The notes beneath the pieces were generated by a model that had not been told where the DNA came from, did no database searches, and was given only the letters and a program-made list of their open reading frames with translations. A DNA stretch of 55,264 nt, from positions 1 through 55,264 of the forward strand of contig SBGU01000006.1 in the NCBI GenBank assembly GCA_006226495.1. The letters run 5' to 3'. Origin of the DNA: Alphaproteobacteria bacterium. Lineage in GTDB: Bacteria; Pseudomonadota; Alphaproteobacteria; Sphingomonadales; Kordiimonadaceae. Below are positions 1 through 9,217 of this stretch, piece by piece (the stretch's first letter is position 1; every line of letters starts with the position of its first letter). The position numbers were made by a program, and so were the translations under genes.

Positions 1-1
1 C

Positions 2-34
2 GGCGACCTGACCACGGACAACGTGGTCTTCTAA
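2..34 (+). CDS. C-terminal end of an unidentified gene
   Basis: The first bases read in frame as GDLTTDNVVF followed by TAA at 32-34. A strong terminator starts 27 bases later, which supports this being a real gene end. Ten residues are too few to name a family. The other two forward frames have no such neat stop before the terminator. Confidence 0.45.
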   Translation, partial: GDLTTDNVVF

Positions 35-61
35 GACGCCAAGATCATACGATCCCGAAGA

Positions 62-96
62 GGGGGGAGCCCAAAAGGCTTCCCCCTTTTTCTTTT
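62..96 (+). terminator. Rho-independent terminator of the upstream gene
   Basis: A 10-bp GC-rich stem (GGGGGGAGCC pairing with GGCTTCCCCC, one G-T wobble) has a CAAAA-type loop and is followed by TTTTTCTTTT. It faces the plus strand and closes the gene that ends at position 34. Confidence 0.85.
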
Positions 97-156
97 CGGC
101 ATGGTCCTGATGCGGCTATGGCCCCCGGGGGGCACGTGCCGGCACAGATACAAATG

Positions 157-195
157 CAAAAAGGCCCGCAACCGTGTCCGGTGCGGGCCTTCTTG
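157..195 (-). terminator. Terminator of the rfbCBDA operon
   Basis: Read on the minus strand, AAGGCCCGCA and TGCGGGCCTT form a 10-bp stem. The right arm runs into a T-tract (the A-tract at 157-162 of the plus strand). It lies about 50 bases past the rfbA stop. Confidence 0.8.
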
Positions 196-243
196 CAGCT
201 TCGTGGGCTTCCGTGCCGACCGAAAGGCCAGACGGCGCAGCCG

Positions 244-1110
244 TCAATATTCGTGCAACAGCGAGGTCAGATAGTCGCCATAGCTGTTTTTGTAGGATTT
301 GGCGAGCGCGGCCAGGTCGTCACGGCTGATGAACTTCTTGCGCCAGGCCACTTCTTCCGGGCAGGCGATCTTCAGGCCCTGGCGGGCTTCGATCGTTTGC
401 ACGAAGTTGCTGGCCGCCAGCATGGCATCCACGGTGCCGGTGTCCAGCCAGGCGGTGCCGCGCGCCAGCTTGATCACATTCAGCTTGCCTTCCTGCAGGT
501 AAACATCGTTGATGCTGGTGATCTCAAGCTCGCCGCGGGCGGAGGGCTTGACTTCCTTCGCGATATCAACGACCCGGTTGTCATAGAAATACAGGCCGGT
601 GACCGCAAGGTTGCTTTTCGGCTGTTTGGGCTTTTCCTCGATCGACAGCGCGCGACCGTTTTCGTCCATTTCCACCACACCAAAGGCGGTCGGGTTGCCG
701 ACGGGGTAGGCAAACACATAGGCGCCTTCCTCGACCCGGCCTGCACGCTGCAGGTGCTCGGTAAAGCCGGCGGCATAAAAGACATTGTCGCCCAGCGCCA
801 GCGCGCAGGGGCTGTCGCCGATGAAGCCGGCATCCAGGAGGAACGCCTGGGCCAGGCCCTTGGGTTCGGGCTGGGCCACATAATGCAGGCTCAGCCCCCA
901 TTGCGAACCGTCGCCCAGGAGGTCGCGGTACAGCGGCAGGTGTTCGGGCGTGGAGATGATCATGATCTCCCGAATGTTTGCCAGCATCAGGGTGGTCAGC
1001 GGATAATAGATCATCGGCTTGTCATAGACCGGCAGCAGTTGTTTGCTCAGCGATTTGGTGATCGGGTAAAGCCGCGTGCCAAGGCCGCCCGCCAGAATGA
1101 TGCCTTTCAT
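244..1110 (-). CDS. rfbA: Glucose-1-phosphate thymidylyltransferase RfbA
   Basis: First step of dTDP-L-rhamnose synthesis: dTTP + glucose-1-phosphate gives dTDP-glucose + PPi, in the cytoplasm. The 288-residue length is normal for the family. The nucleotide-binding signature [20 protein letters not shown] starts at residue 8 and is followed by [20 protein letters not shown] and the EEKPKQPKS motif mark the sugar-binding half. It is the last gene of the four-gene minus-strand rhamnose operon, 18 bases after rfbD and just before a terminator. Identity is essentially certain from motif order and neighbours. Confidence 0.97.
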   Translation of the reverse strand: MKGIILAGGLGTRLYPITKSLSKQLLPVYDKPMIYYPLTTLMLANIREIMIISTPEHLPLYRDLLGDGSQWGLSLHYVAQPEPKGLAQAFLLDAGFIGDSPCALALGDNVFYAAGFTEHLQRAGRVEEGAYVFAYPVGNPTAFGVVEMDENGRALSIEEKPKQPKSNLAVTGLYFYDNRVVDIAKEVKPSARGELEITSINDVYLQEGKLNVIKLARGTAWLDTGTVDAMLAASNFVQTIEARQGLKIACPEEVAWRKKFISRDDLAALAKSYKNSYGDYLTSLLHEY

Positions 1111-1128
1111 CAGAAAGTCCCCTGTTTC

Positions 1129-2040
1129 CTAATTCCTGTTGCTGCCAAAGCTGCCATCGGCAAACAGCCGGTCGACACAGTTGACAACACTGTCCTGCCA
1201 TGCGGGCAGGCGAATATTGAATGTAGCAGCCAGTTTGCCGCCGTCCAGCCGGCTGTTGGCCGGGCGCTTGGCCGGTGTCGGATAATCGGCGGTGCCGATG
1301 GCCGATACCGTTGGTACCGGATGGCCGTGGCGCGCGCCCGCCGCAAAAATCGCGCGGGCAAAATCGCACCAGCTTGTGTCGCCCGTGCCGGCCAGGTGGT
1401 AGACGCCCGCTTGCCGGCGCCAGTTGCTGTCCGCCAGAAGGGCGGTGGCCACATTCAGGAGTGCCGCCGCGATATCGGCCGCATAGGTCGGGTTGCCGAA
1501 CTGGTCGGCCACCACGCCCAGTTGGTCGCGTTTTTCGGCTAGCATCAGCATGGTTTTGGCGAAATTCTTGCCTTTGGCGCTATAGACCCAGGCAGTGCGG
1601 AAAATCAGCGCATCGGGGTTTGCGGCCATGACCGCCTGTTCGCCCGCCAGCTTCGACCGGCCATAGGCGCCTGCCGGCGCCGTGGGATCGTTTTCCACAT
1701 AGGCACCCTGTTTGGTGCCGTCGAACACATAGTCGGTGGATATATGCAGGAAGGGCACACCGGCCGCGTGGGCGGCGGCGGCCAGATTGGCGGCCCCGCC
1801 CGCATTCACCGCCATGGCGGCAGCTTCATCGCTTTCGGCCTGGTCAACCGCCGTATAGGCGGCGGCGTTGATCACCACATCGGGCTTGAAGGCCGCCACG
1901 GCCTGCCGGACCGCGTGGGCATCACAGATGTCCAGTTCCGGACGGCCAAAACAGGCGACATCAAAACCGCGCGCGCTGACGGCTTCCAGAAGCGCCTGGG
2001 CCACCTGGCCCGATTTTCCCGCGACAAAAATGCGTGTCAT
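1129..2040 (-). CDS. rfbD: dTDP-4-dehydrorhamnose reductase RfbD
   Basis: Last step of the pathway: NADPH-dependent reduction of dTDP-4-dehydro-L-rhamnose to dTDP-L-rhamnose. It is an extended SDR of 303 residues. The dinucleotide-binding loop is AGKSGQVAQ (residues 7-15), with K and Q departing from the more usual GxxGQxG spacing. The catalytic YGRSK lies at residues 126-130, and STDYVFDG at 101-108 is typical of the family. It starts 4 bases after the rfbB stop and is co-transcribed with it. Confidence 0.95.
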   Translation of the reverse strand: MTRIFVAGKSGQVAQALLEAVSARGFDVACFGRPELDICDAHAVRQAVAAFKPDVVINAAAYTAVDQAESDEAAAMAVNAGGAANLAAAAHAAGVPFLHISTDYVFDGTKQGAYVENDPTAPAGAYGRSKLAGEQAVMAANPDALIFRTAWVYSAKGKNFAKTMLMLAEKRDQLGVVADQFGNPTYAADIAAALLNVATALLADSNWRRQAGVYHLAGTGDTSWCDFARAIFAAGARHGHPVPTVSAIGTADYPTPAKRPANSRLDGGKLAATFNIRLPAWQDSVVNCVDRLFADGSFGSNRN

Positions 2041-2044
2041 GGCA

Positions 2045-3091
2045 CTATTTCTTCAGCAAGCCGCGCCGTTCGGCGGCAATAGCGCGCAAGGGCCCCCACC
2101 ACCATTCGTTATCCAAGTACCACTGGATGGTTTTTTTGATGCCGCTTTCGAAATTCTCTTCAGCGCGCCAGCCCAGCTCGTCCTCAAGCTTGGTGGCGTC
2201 GATGGCGTAACGCGCGTCATGGCCCGGGCGGTCGGTCACGAAGGTGATCAGCTCGCGGCGCGGGCGATTTGCGGGGCGCAGTTCATCCAGGATATCGCAG
2301 ATGGTGCCGACAACTTCGAGGTTGGTGCGTTCGTTGCGGCCACCGACATTGTATTTTTCACCCAGCCGGCCCTTGCTCAGGATGGTGAACAGCGCCTTGG
2401 CATGGTCTTCGACAAACAGCCAGTCGCGGATGTTCGAACCGTCGCCATACACCGGCAGGGACTGGCCATCGAGCGCATTGAGCGTGACGAGCGGGATCAG
2501 CTTTTCCGGGAAATGGAACGGGCCGTAATTGTTGGAACAGTTGGAAATCACCACCGGCAGGCCGTAGGTCTCGTGCCAGGCATTGGCCAGATGGTCCGCC
2601 GACGCCTTGGACGCCGAATAGGGCGAACTGGGGTCATAGGGCGTGGTCTCCATGAACAGGCCATCGGCCCCCAGCGAGCCATAGACCTCGTCGGTCGAGA
2701 CATGCAGGAAGCGGAAGGCGGCTTTGCGGTCGGCATCAAGGCCGTTCCAGTAATCGCGCGCGGCTTCAAGGAGCACAAAGGTGCCGACAATGTTGGTCTG
2801 GATAAAGTCCGCCGCGCCGGTGATCGAGCGGTCGACATGGCTTTCAGCCGCCAGGTGCATCACGGCGTCGGGTTTGTGGGCCCTGAAGATACTGTCCATC
2901 GCCTGCCGGTCGCAGATATCGGCCTGTTCGAACGTATAAAGCGGGCTGTCGGCGATTTCACGGAGGCTGTCCAGGTTGCCGGCGTAGGTCAGCTTGTCCA
3001 GGTTCACGACCGCATGGCCAAGGTCGCGCACAAGGTGGCGACAAACCGCAGACCCGATAAAGCCGGCACCGCCGGTGACGATAATCTTCAT
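2045..3091 (-). CDS. rfbB: dTDP-glucose 4,6-dehydratase RfbB
   Basis: Converts dTDP-glucose to dTDP-4-dehydro-6-deoxyglucose with bound [11 protein letters not shown] is at residues 7-14. The catalytic T-D-E triad is at 133-135 (STDEVYG) and Y158/K162 sit in [15 protein letters not shown] near residue 31 is a family hallmark. Its 348 residues are the usual length. It lies 12 bases after rfbC and 4 bases before rfbD, in the same minus-strand operon. Confidence 0.97.
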   Translation of the reverse strand: MKIIVTGGAGFIGSAVCRHLVRDLGHAVVNLDKLTYAGNLDSLREIADSPLYTFEQADICDRQAMDSIFRAHKPDAVMHLAAESHVDRSITGAADFIQTNIVGTFVLLEAARDYWNGLDADRKAAFRFLHVSTDEVYGSLGADGLFMETTPYDPSSPYSASKASADHLANAWHETYGLPVVISNCSNNYGPFHFPEKLIPLVTLNALDGQSLPVYGDGSNIRDWLFVEDHAKALFTILSKGRLGEKYNVGGRNERTNLEVVGTICDILDELRPANRPRRELITFVTDRPGHDARYAIDATKLEDELGWRAEENFESGIKKTIQWYLDNEWWWGPLRAIAAERRGLLKK

Positions 3092-3103
3092 TATTTCAAC
3101 TTC

Positions 3104-3673
3104 CTAACAATTCTCGCCATACACGAACGGGCTTTCGAATCCCTTCCATGCCTGCTGCTTGCGGTCCTTGCCAGACAATATGGCCTTTTCCGGGGCAACC
3201 GGCCATTCGATACCCAGATCCGGGTCGTCGAACGCGAGGCCGGAATCATGTTCGGGCGAATAATAATTGGTCACTTTATAGAAAAAGGCGGTATCGGGCA
3301 CAAGCGTGCAGAAAGCATGGGCAAAACCGGCGGGCACCCAAAGCTGGCGCCAGTTGTCGGCAGACAGTTCCACACCGACATGCTGGCCGTATGTGGGCGA
3401 ACCCCGGCGGATATCAACCACCACATCCAGCACCGCACCGGTGATAACCCGTACCAGTTTGCCCTGGGCAAACGGCGGTGTCTGGAAATGCAGGCCGCGG
3501 ATCACCCCCGCTTCGCGTGACAGCGAATGATTGTCCTGCACAAACTGCTGGCCGGGGGCCGCGGCGTCAAAAAGCTTCTGGTTGAAGGTTTCCGAGAAAA
3601 AGCCCCGGTCGTCGCCAAATCGTTTCGGGGTCAGAATTTTGACATCCGGGATTGCGGTTTCTTCGATTTCCAT
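3104..3673 (-). CDS. rfbC: dTDP-4-dehydrorhamnose 3,5-epimerase RfbC
   Basis: Epimerises dTDP-4-dehydro-6-deoxyglucose at C3 and C5 to the L-rhamno form. It is a small cupin. RGFFSETF lies near residues 23-30, the catalytic base is in IRGLHFQ (H62), and VVVDIRRGSPTYG follows. The start chosen is the ATG at 3673 (MEIEETAIPDV), giving 189 residues, the normal size. The open frame continues upstream to 3766, but that extra stretch has no family similarity and covers the apparent promoter. It is the first gene of the rhamnose operon. Confidence 0.95.
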   Translation of the reverse strand: MEIEETAIPDVKILTPKRFGDDRGFFSETFNQKLFDAAAPGQQFVQDNHSLSREAGVIRGLHFQTPPFAQGKLVRVITGAVLDVVVDIRRGSPTYGQHVGVELSADNWRQLWVPAGFAHAFCTLVPDTAFFYKVTNYYSPEHDSGLAFDDPDLGIEWPVAPEKAILSGKDRKQQAWKGFESPFVYGENC

Positions 3674-3707
3674 AAGACAGGCCTGCCGTTTTAAAATTGC
3701 TTTGGCT

Positions 3708-3735
3708 TGTATAGTGCAGATGGCGCGGTTTACAA
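3708..3735 (-). promoter_or_regulatory. Candidate sigma-70 promoter of rfbCBDA
   Basis: On the minus strand a -35-like TTGTAA (3735-3730) and a -10-like TATACA (3713-3708) are 16 bases apart, each 4/6 to consensus. They sit about 35 bases upstream of the rfbC start, in the AT-richer divergent gap between rfbC and the first glycosyltransferase. This is a prediction from sequence only. Confidence 0.4.
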
Positions 3736-3836
3736 AGGCGGAATGAACGGCCGGACTGTCCGGCACCTATATGCAGCGCACCGCTGGCCGCCTGAAGCGG
3801 CGGTGACGAAGCGCGCGGAGCCCGGGTTTGCCCTTG

Positions 3837-4814
3837 ATGGTCAAGAATGCATTGCCGACCACGGACCTTTATTTCCTGAACAGTTGCCGCGATCTGGTTG
3901 CGGGCCTGTTTCGGCGCGGTCCGGTGCGGCGCCTGTCGGCCAACTGTTTCCGGGCGGGCAACCGGGTGCTGGTGGTCCGGCGCGACCGGCAGGACGTGGT
4001 CGACCAAATTCTTGCCGAGCCGGACACGGAGATCATCTACCTGATCGACGACGACCTTTCTGCTGCGGATGACACCAGCCTGCCCGCAGCGTACCGCGCG
4101 CGCCTTGCCGCGCTTCGGGACGGGCAATATGCCCGCCTGGTGGCGCGGGCATCCCTTGTGGTCGCGAGCAGCGAACAGGTGGCTGCGTCCCTGCCGGCCG
4201 GCACGAAGGTGAAGCTCCTGAACCCCGCGTGGCAGGGTACGCCGGGTGACGGCAGCCATCTGCGCACCGACGGGCCGCTTGATGTGGCGCATCTGGGCAC
4301 AGGCAGCCATGGTGCCGGCTTCGCCTTCATTGCCCCGGTCATCGAACAGGTGCTGGCCGAAGGCGCTAACCTGCGCTTCCATTATTTCGGAAACGAATCG
4401 AAATTTGGCGTGCTTGACGCCGATGTGCGCATGGTTCGGCACCGGCTTCTGACCTGGCCGCGCTATCGTAAAGCGCTGCCGGGGTTCCGTTTTCACCTCG
4501 GGCTCTATCCGCTGGCCGAGACGCCCTTCAATGCCGGTCGGTCGGTGAACAAGATTTTGGAGTATACTCTGGCCGGCTGTCCCGCTATCTACAGGGCGGA
4601 CTGGGCGGCGCCTTACGGCCTGGTGCATGGCGAAAATGCCTTCCTTGCGGCGGCTGATGCTGAAAGCTGGCTTATGGCCATTCGGGATGTGCTGGCACAC
4701 CGGGACCGGCTGGCCGCCGTCTATGCCGGCGCCGTCCGGCAGTTTGCCGTGCTGAATGACCTTGAGGGCCAGCGACGTTTCTGGCTCGAACACCTGGTCG
4801 GGGGAGACCTGTGA
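3837..4814 (+). CDS. Glycosyltransferase, GT4-like (GT-B fold)
   Basis: Likely transfers a sugar during assembly of the local surface glycan; donor and acceptor are not readable. The C-terminal half carries the GT4-type nucleotide-sugar region, including NKILEYTLAGCPAIY (the KxxEYxxxGxP pattern), and an earlier SSEQVAASL resembles the inter-domain hinge. The N-terminal half is short, so the protein (about 325 residues) is smaller than typical GT4 enzymes. The ATG at 3837 is used here; a TTG three codons upstream (3828) is possible. The stop overlaps the next gene (GTGA), so the two are translationally coupled. Confidence 0.75.
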   Translation: MVKNALPTTDLYFLNSCRDLVAGLFRRGPVRRLSANCFRAGNRVLVVRRDRQDVVDQILAEPDTEIIYLIDDDLSAADDTSLPAAYRARLAALRDGQYARLVARASLVVASSEQVAASLPAGTKVKLLNPAWQGTPGDGSHLRTDGPLDVAHLGTGSHGAGFAFIAPVIEQVLAEGANLRFHYFGNESKFGVLDADVRMVRHRLLTWPRYRKALPGFRFHLGLYPLAETPFNAGRSVNKILEYTLAGCPAIYRADWAAPYGLVHGENAFLAAADAESWLMAIRDVLAHRDRLAAVYAGAVRQFAVLNDLEGQRRFWLEHLVGGDL

Positions 4815-6583
4815 GACTGATCTATCTGCTTCTGAGGGCTGTGCTATTGCACCCGCTGCGCAGCGCGCTTGCGGGCTTCTGGTGGCTTGTCGGCAAGAAG
4901 CAGCGGGCGCGCAACCGGTTTGGCATCATCCTGGACGACGAACAGCGCCGCTATGAAAAATGGCTCAAGCAACGCAAGGCCATGGACGAAGACAGCCGGC
5001 AACAGCTTGCGGCCCGGGTGGCGGAATTCAGCATCAACGCGCCTGTCCTGCTGCTCTGCGAGGTGCCGGACGCCAATGCAGCGGGCCTAATGCGGGCCAG
5101 TATCCGCGCCCTTGAAGCGCAGCTCTATCGCAACTGGATTCTTTACCTGACCGGAACCGGCGCCCGGGCGCTTGTGGACGGCGACGACGACCGTATCCGG
5201 CTATTGCCCGATGGGCAGGAGGCCGTGCATGCCCTGATGGCGGATGTGGCTTATGTCGGCTGGCTCAGGCCCGGCGACAGGCTCGCGGAAGGTGCGCTTT
5301 TTGAATTCATGGCGGCGGCCGAGCAGGCGCGCCCGTCGCTTATTTACTGCGACGAAGACCAGGTCAATCACCGGAACAAAAGGCGGTTTGCGCATTTCAA
5401 ACCGTCCTGGAACTTCGAGCTTCTGCTGGCGTGCGACTATATCGGCGGCCTTGCCCTCATACGTGCCGACCGGGCGCTGGCTGTCACCCTGCCGTATGGG
5501 GCCGCGTCGTGGCAGACACGGTATCAGATGCTGCTGTTGATCGGGGCCGGGTTGGAACGCGCCGATGTGCATCATGTGCCCGATGTGCTGTATCACCGGC
5601 AGGTGAAGCGCTTCATGCGTGCGAACCTCGTGCGCCCGGCGGCCAGCGGTATCGACCATGGTGCAACATTGGTGGCCTTTGCGGCCGACGCCGGATTCAA
5701 GGCGCGCCTGTGTGAGGACCAGTTCGGCAACGTGCGCCTGTGCCGCCCTGTGCCACAGCCTGCGCCCCTGGTGTCGCTGATCATTCCAACCCGCGATACA
5801 CTCAGGCTGACCCGCAAATGTGTGCGCAGCATCCTCGAAAAAACCACCTACCCGAATTATGAACTGCTGATTGTCGATAACGACAGCAGCAAACCGGCGA
5901 CCCTGAAATTCTTTGACCGCATTGCGGGCGACGCGCGGGTACGCATCCTCAAATACCCCGGCGAATTCAATTATTCGGCCATCAACAATTTTGCAGCCGG
6001 CGAAGCACGCGGTGCGTTTATCGGCCTCATCAACAATGATACCGAAGTCATCACGCCGGAATGGCTGGATGAACTGGTCGCCGAAGCTGCCCGACCGGAC
6101 GCGGGGGCCGTGGGGGCCAAGCTTCTGTATGCCGATGGCCGCATCCAGCATGCCGGGGTGTTTACCGGTATGGGAAAACTGGCGGGCCACGGGCACCGGT
6201 TCCTCAAGAACGATGCGCCTGGCTATTTCTATCGTGCGCACCTCAGCCAGTATGTCAGCGCGGTCACCGGCGCGTGCCTCGTGGTCGCCAAGGCGAAGTT
6301 CGATGCGGTAGGCGGGCTGGATGCCGAACATCTGAAAGTGGCCTTCAATGATGTCGACCTGTGCCTGAAGCTGCAGGCGGCGGGCTATCACAATATCTAT
6401 GTGCCGCATGCGGTGCTGTATCATTATGAAAGCAAATCGCGCGGCAAGGACCTGAAGGGTGAAAAGCGCGCGCGCTATCTGGGCGAGGCCGCCGTGCTGC
6501 AGGAACGCTGGGGCACCGACACCGAGGTGGACCGGTACCATAACAGGAACCTGAGCCTGCACCGCGAGGACTTCGGCCTTTAG
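4811..6583 (+). CDS. Tandem GT2 glycosyltransferase
   Basis: A 590-residue protein with the tandem architecture known from O-antigen and rhamnan synthesis glycosyltransferases. A hydrophobic N-terminus (residues 1-30) is followed by a degenerate GT2-like half with YCDEDQVN near residue 179 and HFKPSWNFELLL. An intact GT2 domain starts near 318 (VSLIIPTRDTLRLTRKC), with VDNDSS, the NNDTEV metal/nucleotide site and FNDVDLCLKL. The gene starts with GTG, overlapping the previous stop by 4 bases. Given the adjacent divergent rhamnose operon, a rhamnosyltransferase is a reasonable but unproven guess. Confidence 0.88.
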   Translation: MRLIYLLLRAVLLHPLRSALAGFWWLVGKKQRARNRFGIILDDEQRRYEKWLKQRKAMDEDSRQQLAARVAEFSINAPVLLLCEVPDANAAGLMRASIRALEAQLYRNWILYLTGTGARALVDGDDDRIRLLPDGQEAVHALMADVAYVGWLRPGDRLAEGALFEFMAAAEQARPSLIYCDEDQVNHRNKRRFAHFKPSWNFELLLACDYIGGLALIRADRALAVTLPYGAASWQTRYQMLLLIGAGLERADVHHVPDVLYHRQVKRFMRANLVRPAASGIDHGATLVAFAADAGFKARLCEDQFGNVRLCRPVPQPAPLVSLIIPTRDTLRLTRKCVRSILEKTTYPNYELLIVDNDSSKPATLKFFDRIAGDARVRILKYPGEFNYSAINNFAAGEARGAFIGLINNDTEVITPEWLDELVAEAARPDAGAVGAKLLYADGRIQHAGVFTGMGKLAGHGHRFLKNDAPGYFYRAHLSQYVSAVTGACLVVAKAKFDAVGGLDAEHLKVAFNDVDLCLKLQAAGYHNIYVPHAVLYHYESKSRGKDLKGEKRARYLGEAAVLQERWGTDTEVDRYHNRNLSLHREDFGL

Positions 6584-6596
6584 AGCAGTGCCGCTG

Positions 6597-7361
6597 TTAC
6601 CGGTAAGTTATTGATACTTTACCGAAATCCCCAAAATCGGCTTCGATATGGCAGGGGCCGGGCACGTCTGTATAGGGTGTCAGGCTGCCAAGCAGCACAT
6701 AATCCCCCGCCTTCACGTCATGGCCCCGCGCCGTGATTCGGTTCACATGATCGCACACCAGCGCCAGCGGTCGGTCGATCAGCGCCTGCAATGTACCGGA
6801 GGCTGCCACTTCCCCATCCAGCCGCAGACTGACCGCCATATCGGCGATGCTGGTTATGCTGGCACCGTTTGCGCGACCGATGACACATTTGCCGCTGGCG
6901 CCATTGTCGGCCACCAGCGCAAAGGGCCCTTCGGTGGTGGCAAGGGTGCGGAAGCGTGTGTGCGGTATCTCGAGCGCCGGATGCAGGCTGCCAATGGCGG
7001 CGGCCACCCGGGCTTCGGAATAGACGACACCGGGCCGTGCCGGCAGGTCGGTCGCGAACCGCACCGCGGGTTCACATTCCACGCCGCGCTGGCGCCAGGT
7101 CGTTATGTCGGTGCTGCCGCCCGTGGGCAACATGTCGTCCACCCGCAGCAGGCCGGAAAACGGGCGCGGCAGGCCAAGACCCTTGCGCGACGCCTGGTTC
7201 GAGGCGCCCAGCTTCCAGGCGGCGGCCACAAAACCAAGGGATGCAAGCACCCGGTCCTGCGCCTGTTCCGCCGCTTCCAGGCTGTCGGGGCGTTCGGTGC
7301 CTTCAAGGCTTGCCACAGTGCCGGTCTCGTAGGCGCGGATGATCTTTTCTGTCAGGGACAT
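6597..7361 (-). CDS. 2-keto-4-pentenoate hydratase / FAH-superfamily enzyme
   Basis: This 254-residue protein has the pattern of the hydratase/decarboxylase branch of the fumarylacetoacetate hydrolase superfamily (MhpD-like). That branch adds water to, or decarboxylates, 2-oxo-4-enoic acids using a divalent metal. Visible landmarks are WKLGASNQASRKGLGLPRPF near residues 49-68, the acidic ECEPAVRF around residue 96, HPALEIP, and a C-terminal VLLGSLTPYTDVPGP. It lies alone on the minus strand between plus-strand glycan genes, convergent with the GT before it and divergent from the operon after it. It could be catabolic and unrelated, or act on a keto-acid sugar precursor. Confidence 0.72.
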   Translation of the reverse strand: MSLTEKIIRAYETGTVASLEGTERPDSLEAAEQAQDRVLASLGFVAAAWKLGASNQASRKGLGLPRPFSGLLRVDDMLPTGGSTDITTWRQRGVECEPAVRFATDLPARPGVVYSEARVAAAIGSLHPALEIPHTRFRTLATTEGPFALVADNGASGKCVIGRANGASITSIADMAVSLRLDGEVAASGTLQALIDRPLALVCDHVNRITARGHDVKAGDYVLLGSLTPYTDVPGPCHIEADFGDFGKVSITYR

Positions 7362-7480
7362 ATCGGTTTCCAGTGTGCCATGGCCTTAAATGCAAACATG
7401 GATATTGAGTTGGCCGGGCGAACATGCGAAGACGGTTGTATTACCGAATTCTATTTATTTTGCAGCTTTAAGAACAGGCC
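7362..7480. promoter_or_regulatory. AT-rich divergent intergenic region, probable promoter zone
   Basis: The 119 bases between two divergent genes include an AT-rich patch (about 7430-7470) that stands out from the GC-rich flanks. The 11-gene operon starting at 7481 needs a promoter here. I could not settle on one -35/-10 pair with good spacing. Confidence 0.35.
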
Positions 7481-8254
7481 ATGGACACTAGCGCCGCCAT
7501 TGAAAACATGGAAGCCGTATTGCGTGCGGCGGGCACACGCCTGCGGGCCCTCAAGGACGGCAATGCGCGGGTTCTGACGTCCGAAGGGCGCGACATCAAG
7601 CTTGAAGCAGACCTGATTGCCGAATCCGTGATCCTGGACGGACTGGCCGCCACGTCGGACCTGCCGGTCCTGAGCGAGGAAAAGGGCTGGCAGGGCACTC
7701 CGCCGGGCGAAGATGGCCTCTATTGGCTCGTGGACCCGCTGGATGGCAGCTACAATTTCCTGCGCGACTTTCCACTGTGCTGCAGCGCAATCGCGCTCTG
7801 CCGGGGTACGACCCCGCTTGCGGGCGCCATCTATGATTTCAATGGTGATGTGCTTTACGCTGGGGGTATCGGTGTCGCAGCCACGGCAAACGGCCAACCG
7901 ATCCGGGTCGCGGCAACGGCAACTGTTGGCCAGGCCTGTGTGATGACCGGCATGCCCGTGGGCGGCGTGTATGACGATGCGGGCCTAAGCCGGCTCGCCG
8001 CCTCGCTCGGCCCCTGGAAGAAGGTGCGCATGATCGGCACGGCAACCCTGTCGCTCGCCTATGTCGCGGCAGGCAGGGCCGACTTCTATCATGAAAATGG
8101 CATATTCTGGTGGGATGTTGCCGCCGGCCTTGCGATTATCGAGGCGGCGGGCGGTAAATGGTCCGTCCGGGGCGACGCCATGCAAGGCGCGCCGCTTGAG
8201 GTGAAAGCCGGAGTTCCGGCAATTTTTGACGCGATGAATACGAGGGAAGACTAG
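7481..8254 (+). CDS. Inositol-monophosphatase-family phosphatase (CysQ/IMPase-like)
   Basis: A Mg-dependent small-molecule phosphatase of 257 residues. The metal-binding motifs are present: LSEEKG near residue 66, DPLDGSYNF starting at 85, and WDVAAG near 211. Family members act on inositol phosphates, sugar phosphates or 3'-phosphoadenosine 5'-phosphate (PAP), and sequence alone does not decide which. Two roles fit the context. It may dephosphorylate a sugar phosphate before or after activation by the cytidylyltransferase three genes on, or recycle PAP released by the two sulfotransferases of the locus. It is first in a long plus-strand operon and is followed after 5 bases by the next gene. 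Confidence 0.85.
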   Translation: MDTSAAIENMEAVLRAAGTRLRALKDGNARVLTSEGRDIKLEADLIAESVILDGLAATSDLPVLSEEKGWQGTPPGEDGLYWLVDPLDGSYNFLRDFPLCCSAIALCRGTTPLAGAIYDFNGDVLYAGGIGVAATANGQPIRVAATATVGQACVMTGMPVGGVYDDAGLSRLAASLGPWKKVRMIGTATLSLAYVAAGRADFYHENGIFWWDVAAGLAIIEAAGGKWSVRGDAMQGAPLEVKAGVPAIFDAMNTRED

Positions 8255-8259
8255 TCCTT

Positions 8260-9195
8260 ATGGCCGAGGTTGTTGTCTGTTCACGGTCCTTTTCCAACCA
8301 TCCTGTCCTCAGGCAGGAACTGCTGGCGCGCTATCCCGACACCAAATTCAATGACGCGGGCAAAAGCCTGGCGGGCGATGACCTGATCGACTTCATCGGC
8401 GATGCACCCAAGGCCATCATCGCGCTCGAGGTTCTGGACGCCGACACCGTGGCCCGGCTCCCGAACCTGAAGGTGATCGGCAAATATGGCGTCGGTCTCG
8501 ACAAGATCGATTTCGAGGCGCTCAAGAAAGCCGGCATCCGTATGGGCTGGACCGCGGGTGTGAACAAGCGCTCGGTATCCGAACTGGTGATCGCGATGGC
8601 GATTTCCATGCTGCGGCTGGTGCCCTATGCCGCCGACGAGATCAAGGCCCGGCGCTGGCGCCAGCATGTCGGTCGCCAACTGTCGGACCAGACGGTGGGC
8701 ATCGTTGGCTGCGGCCATGTCGGCAAGGACCTTGTGACCCTGCTGAAGCCGTTCGGGTGCCGCATCGTCGCGCATGATATCGTCGATTTCCCGGAATTCT
8801 ATGCCGAACATGGCGTGACCGCCCTGCCGCTGGATGAGCTTCTGGCCACATCTGATGTCATCAGCCTGCATGTACCTTTGGACCGCAGCACCCGCCACAT
8901 GATCAATGCCGGGAAATTCGCGCTGATGAAACAGGATGCGGTGCTGATCAATTGCGCGCGCGGCGGTATTGTCGACGAAAGGGCGCTGGCGACCGCGCTG
9001 CGGGAAGGGCCGCTGGCGGCGGCGGCGTTCGATGTTTTTGACGTCGAACCCATGTATGATGATATACTGCTGGCGTTGCCCAATTTTCTGGCAACACCGC
9101 ACATTGGCGGCAGCGCCGCAGAGGCCATTCTGGCCATGGGACGTGCGGCCATTGACGGGCTCGACCATGCGGTCGATGCCGACACTTATATTTGA
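8260..9195 (+). CDS. D-isomer-specific 2-hydroxyacid dehydrogenase (SerA-like)
   Basis: An NAD(P)-dependent oxidoreductase that interconverts a 2-hydroxy and a 2-keto acid. The Rossmann motif GIVGCGHVGKD is at about residues 147-157. The catalytic Arg is in NCARGGIVDE (about 233), the Glu in FDVEP (about 260) and the His in TPHIGGSA (about 282). At 311 residues it lacks the C-terminal ACT or intervening domains of full-length SerA, so regulation by serine is unlikely. A good ribosome-binding site (GAGGGAAGA) lies 9 bases upstream. Its place between a phosphatase and a sugar isomerase suggests it makes a sugar-acid precursor rather than serine. Confidence 0.88.
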   Translation: MAEVVVCSRSFSNHPVLRQELLARYPDTKFNDAGKSLAGDDLIDFIGDAPKAIIALEVLDADTVARLPNLKVIGKYGVGLDKIDFEALKKAGIRMGWTAGVNKRSVSELVIAMAISMLRLVPYAADEIKARRWRQHVGRQLSDQTVGIVGCGHVGKDLVTLLKPFGCRIVAHDIVDFPEFYAEHGVTALPLDELLATSDVISLHVPLDRSTRHMINAGKFALMKQDAVLINCARGGIVDERALATALREGPLAAAAFDVFDVEPMYDDILLALPNFLATPHIGGSAAEAILAMGRAAIDGLDHAVDADTYI

Positions 9196-9217
9196 AATCG
9201 TTTCCAAGGGTCGTTGT

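Noticed and set aside
118-1542. A 474-codon plus-strand open frame opposite rfbA and rfbD
   Set aside because: Antisense to two recognisable rhamnose genes and without protein-like motifs. It also covers the rfb terminator.
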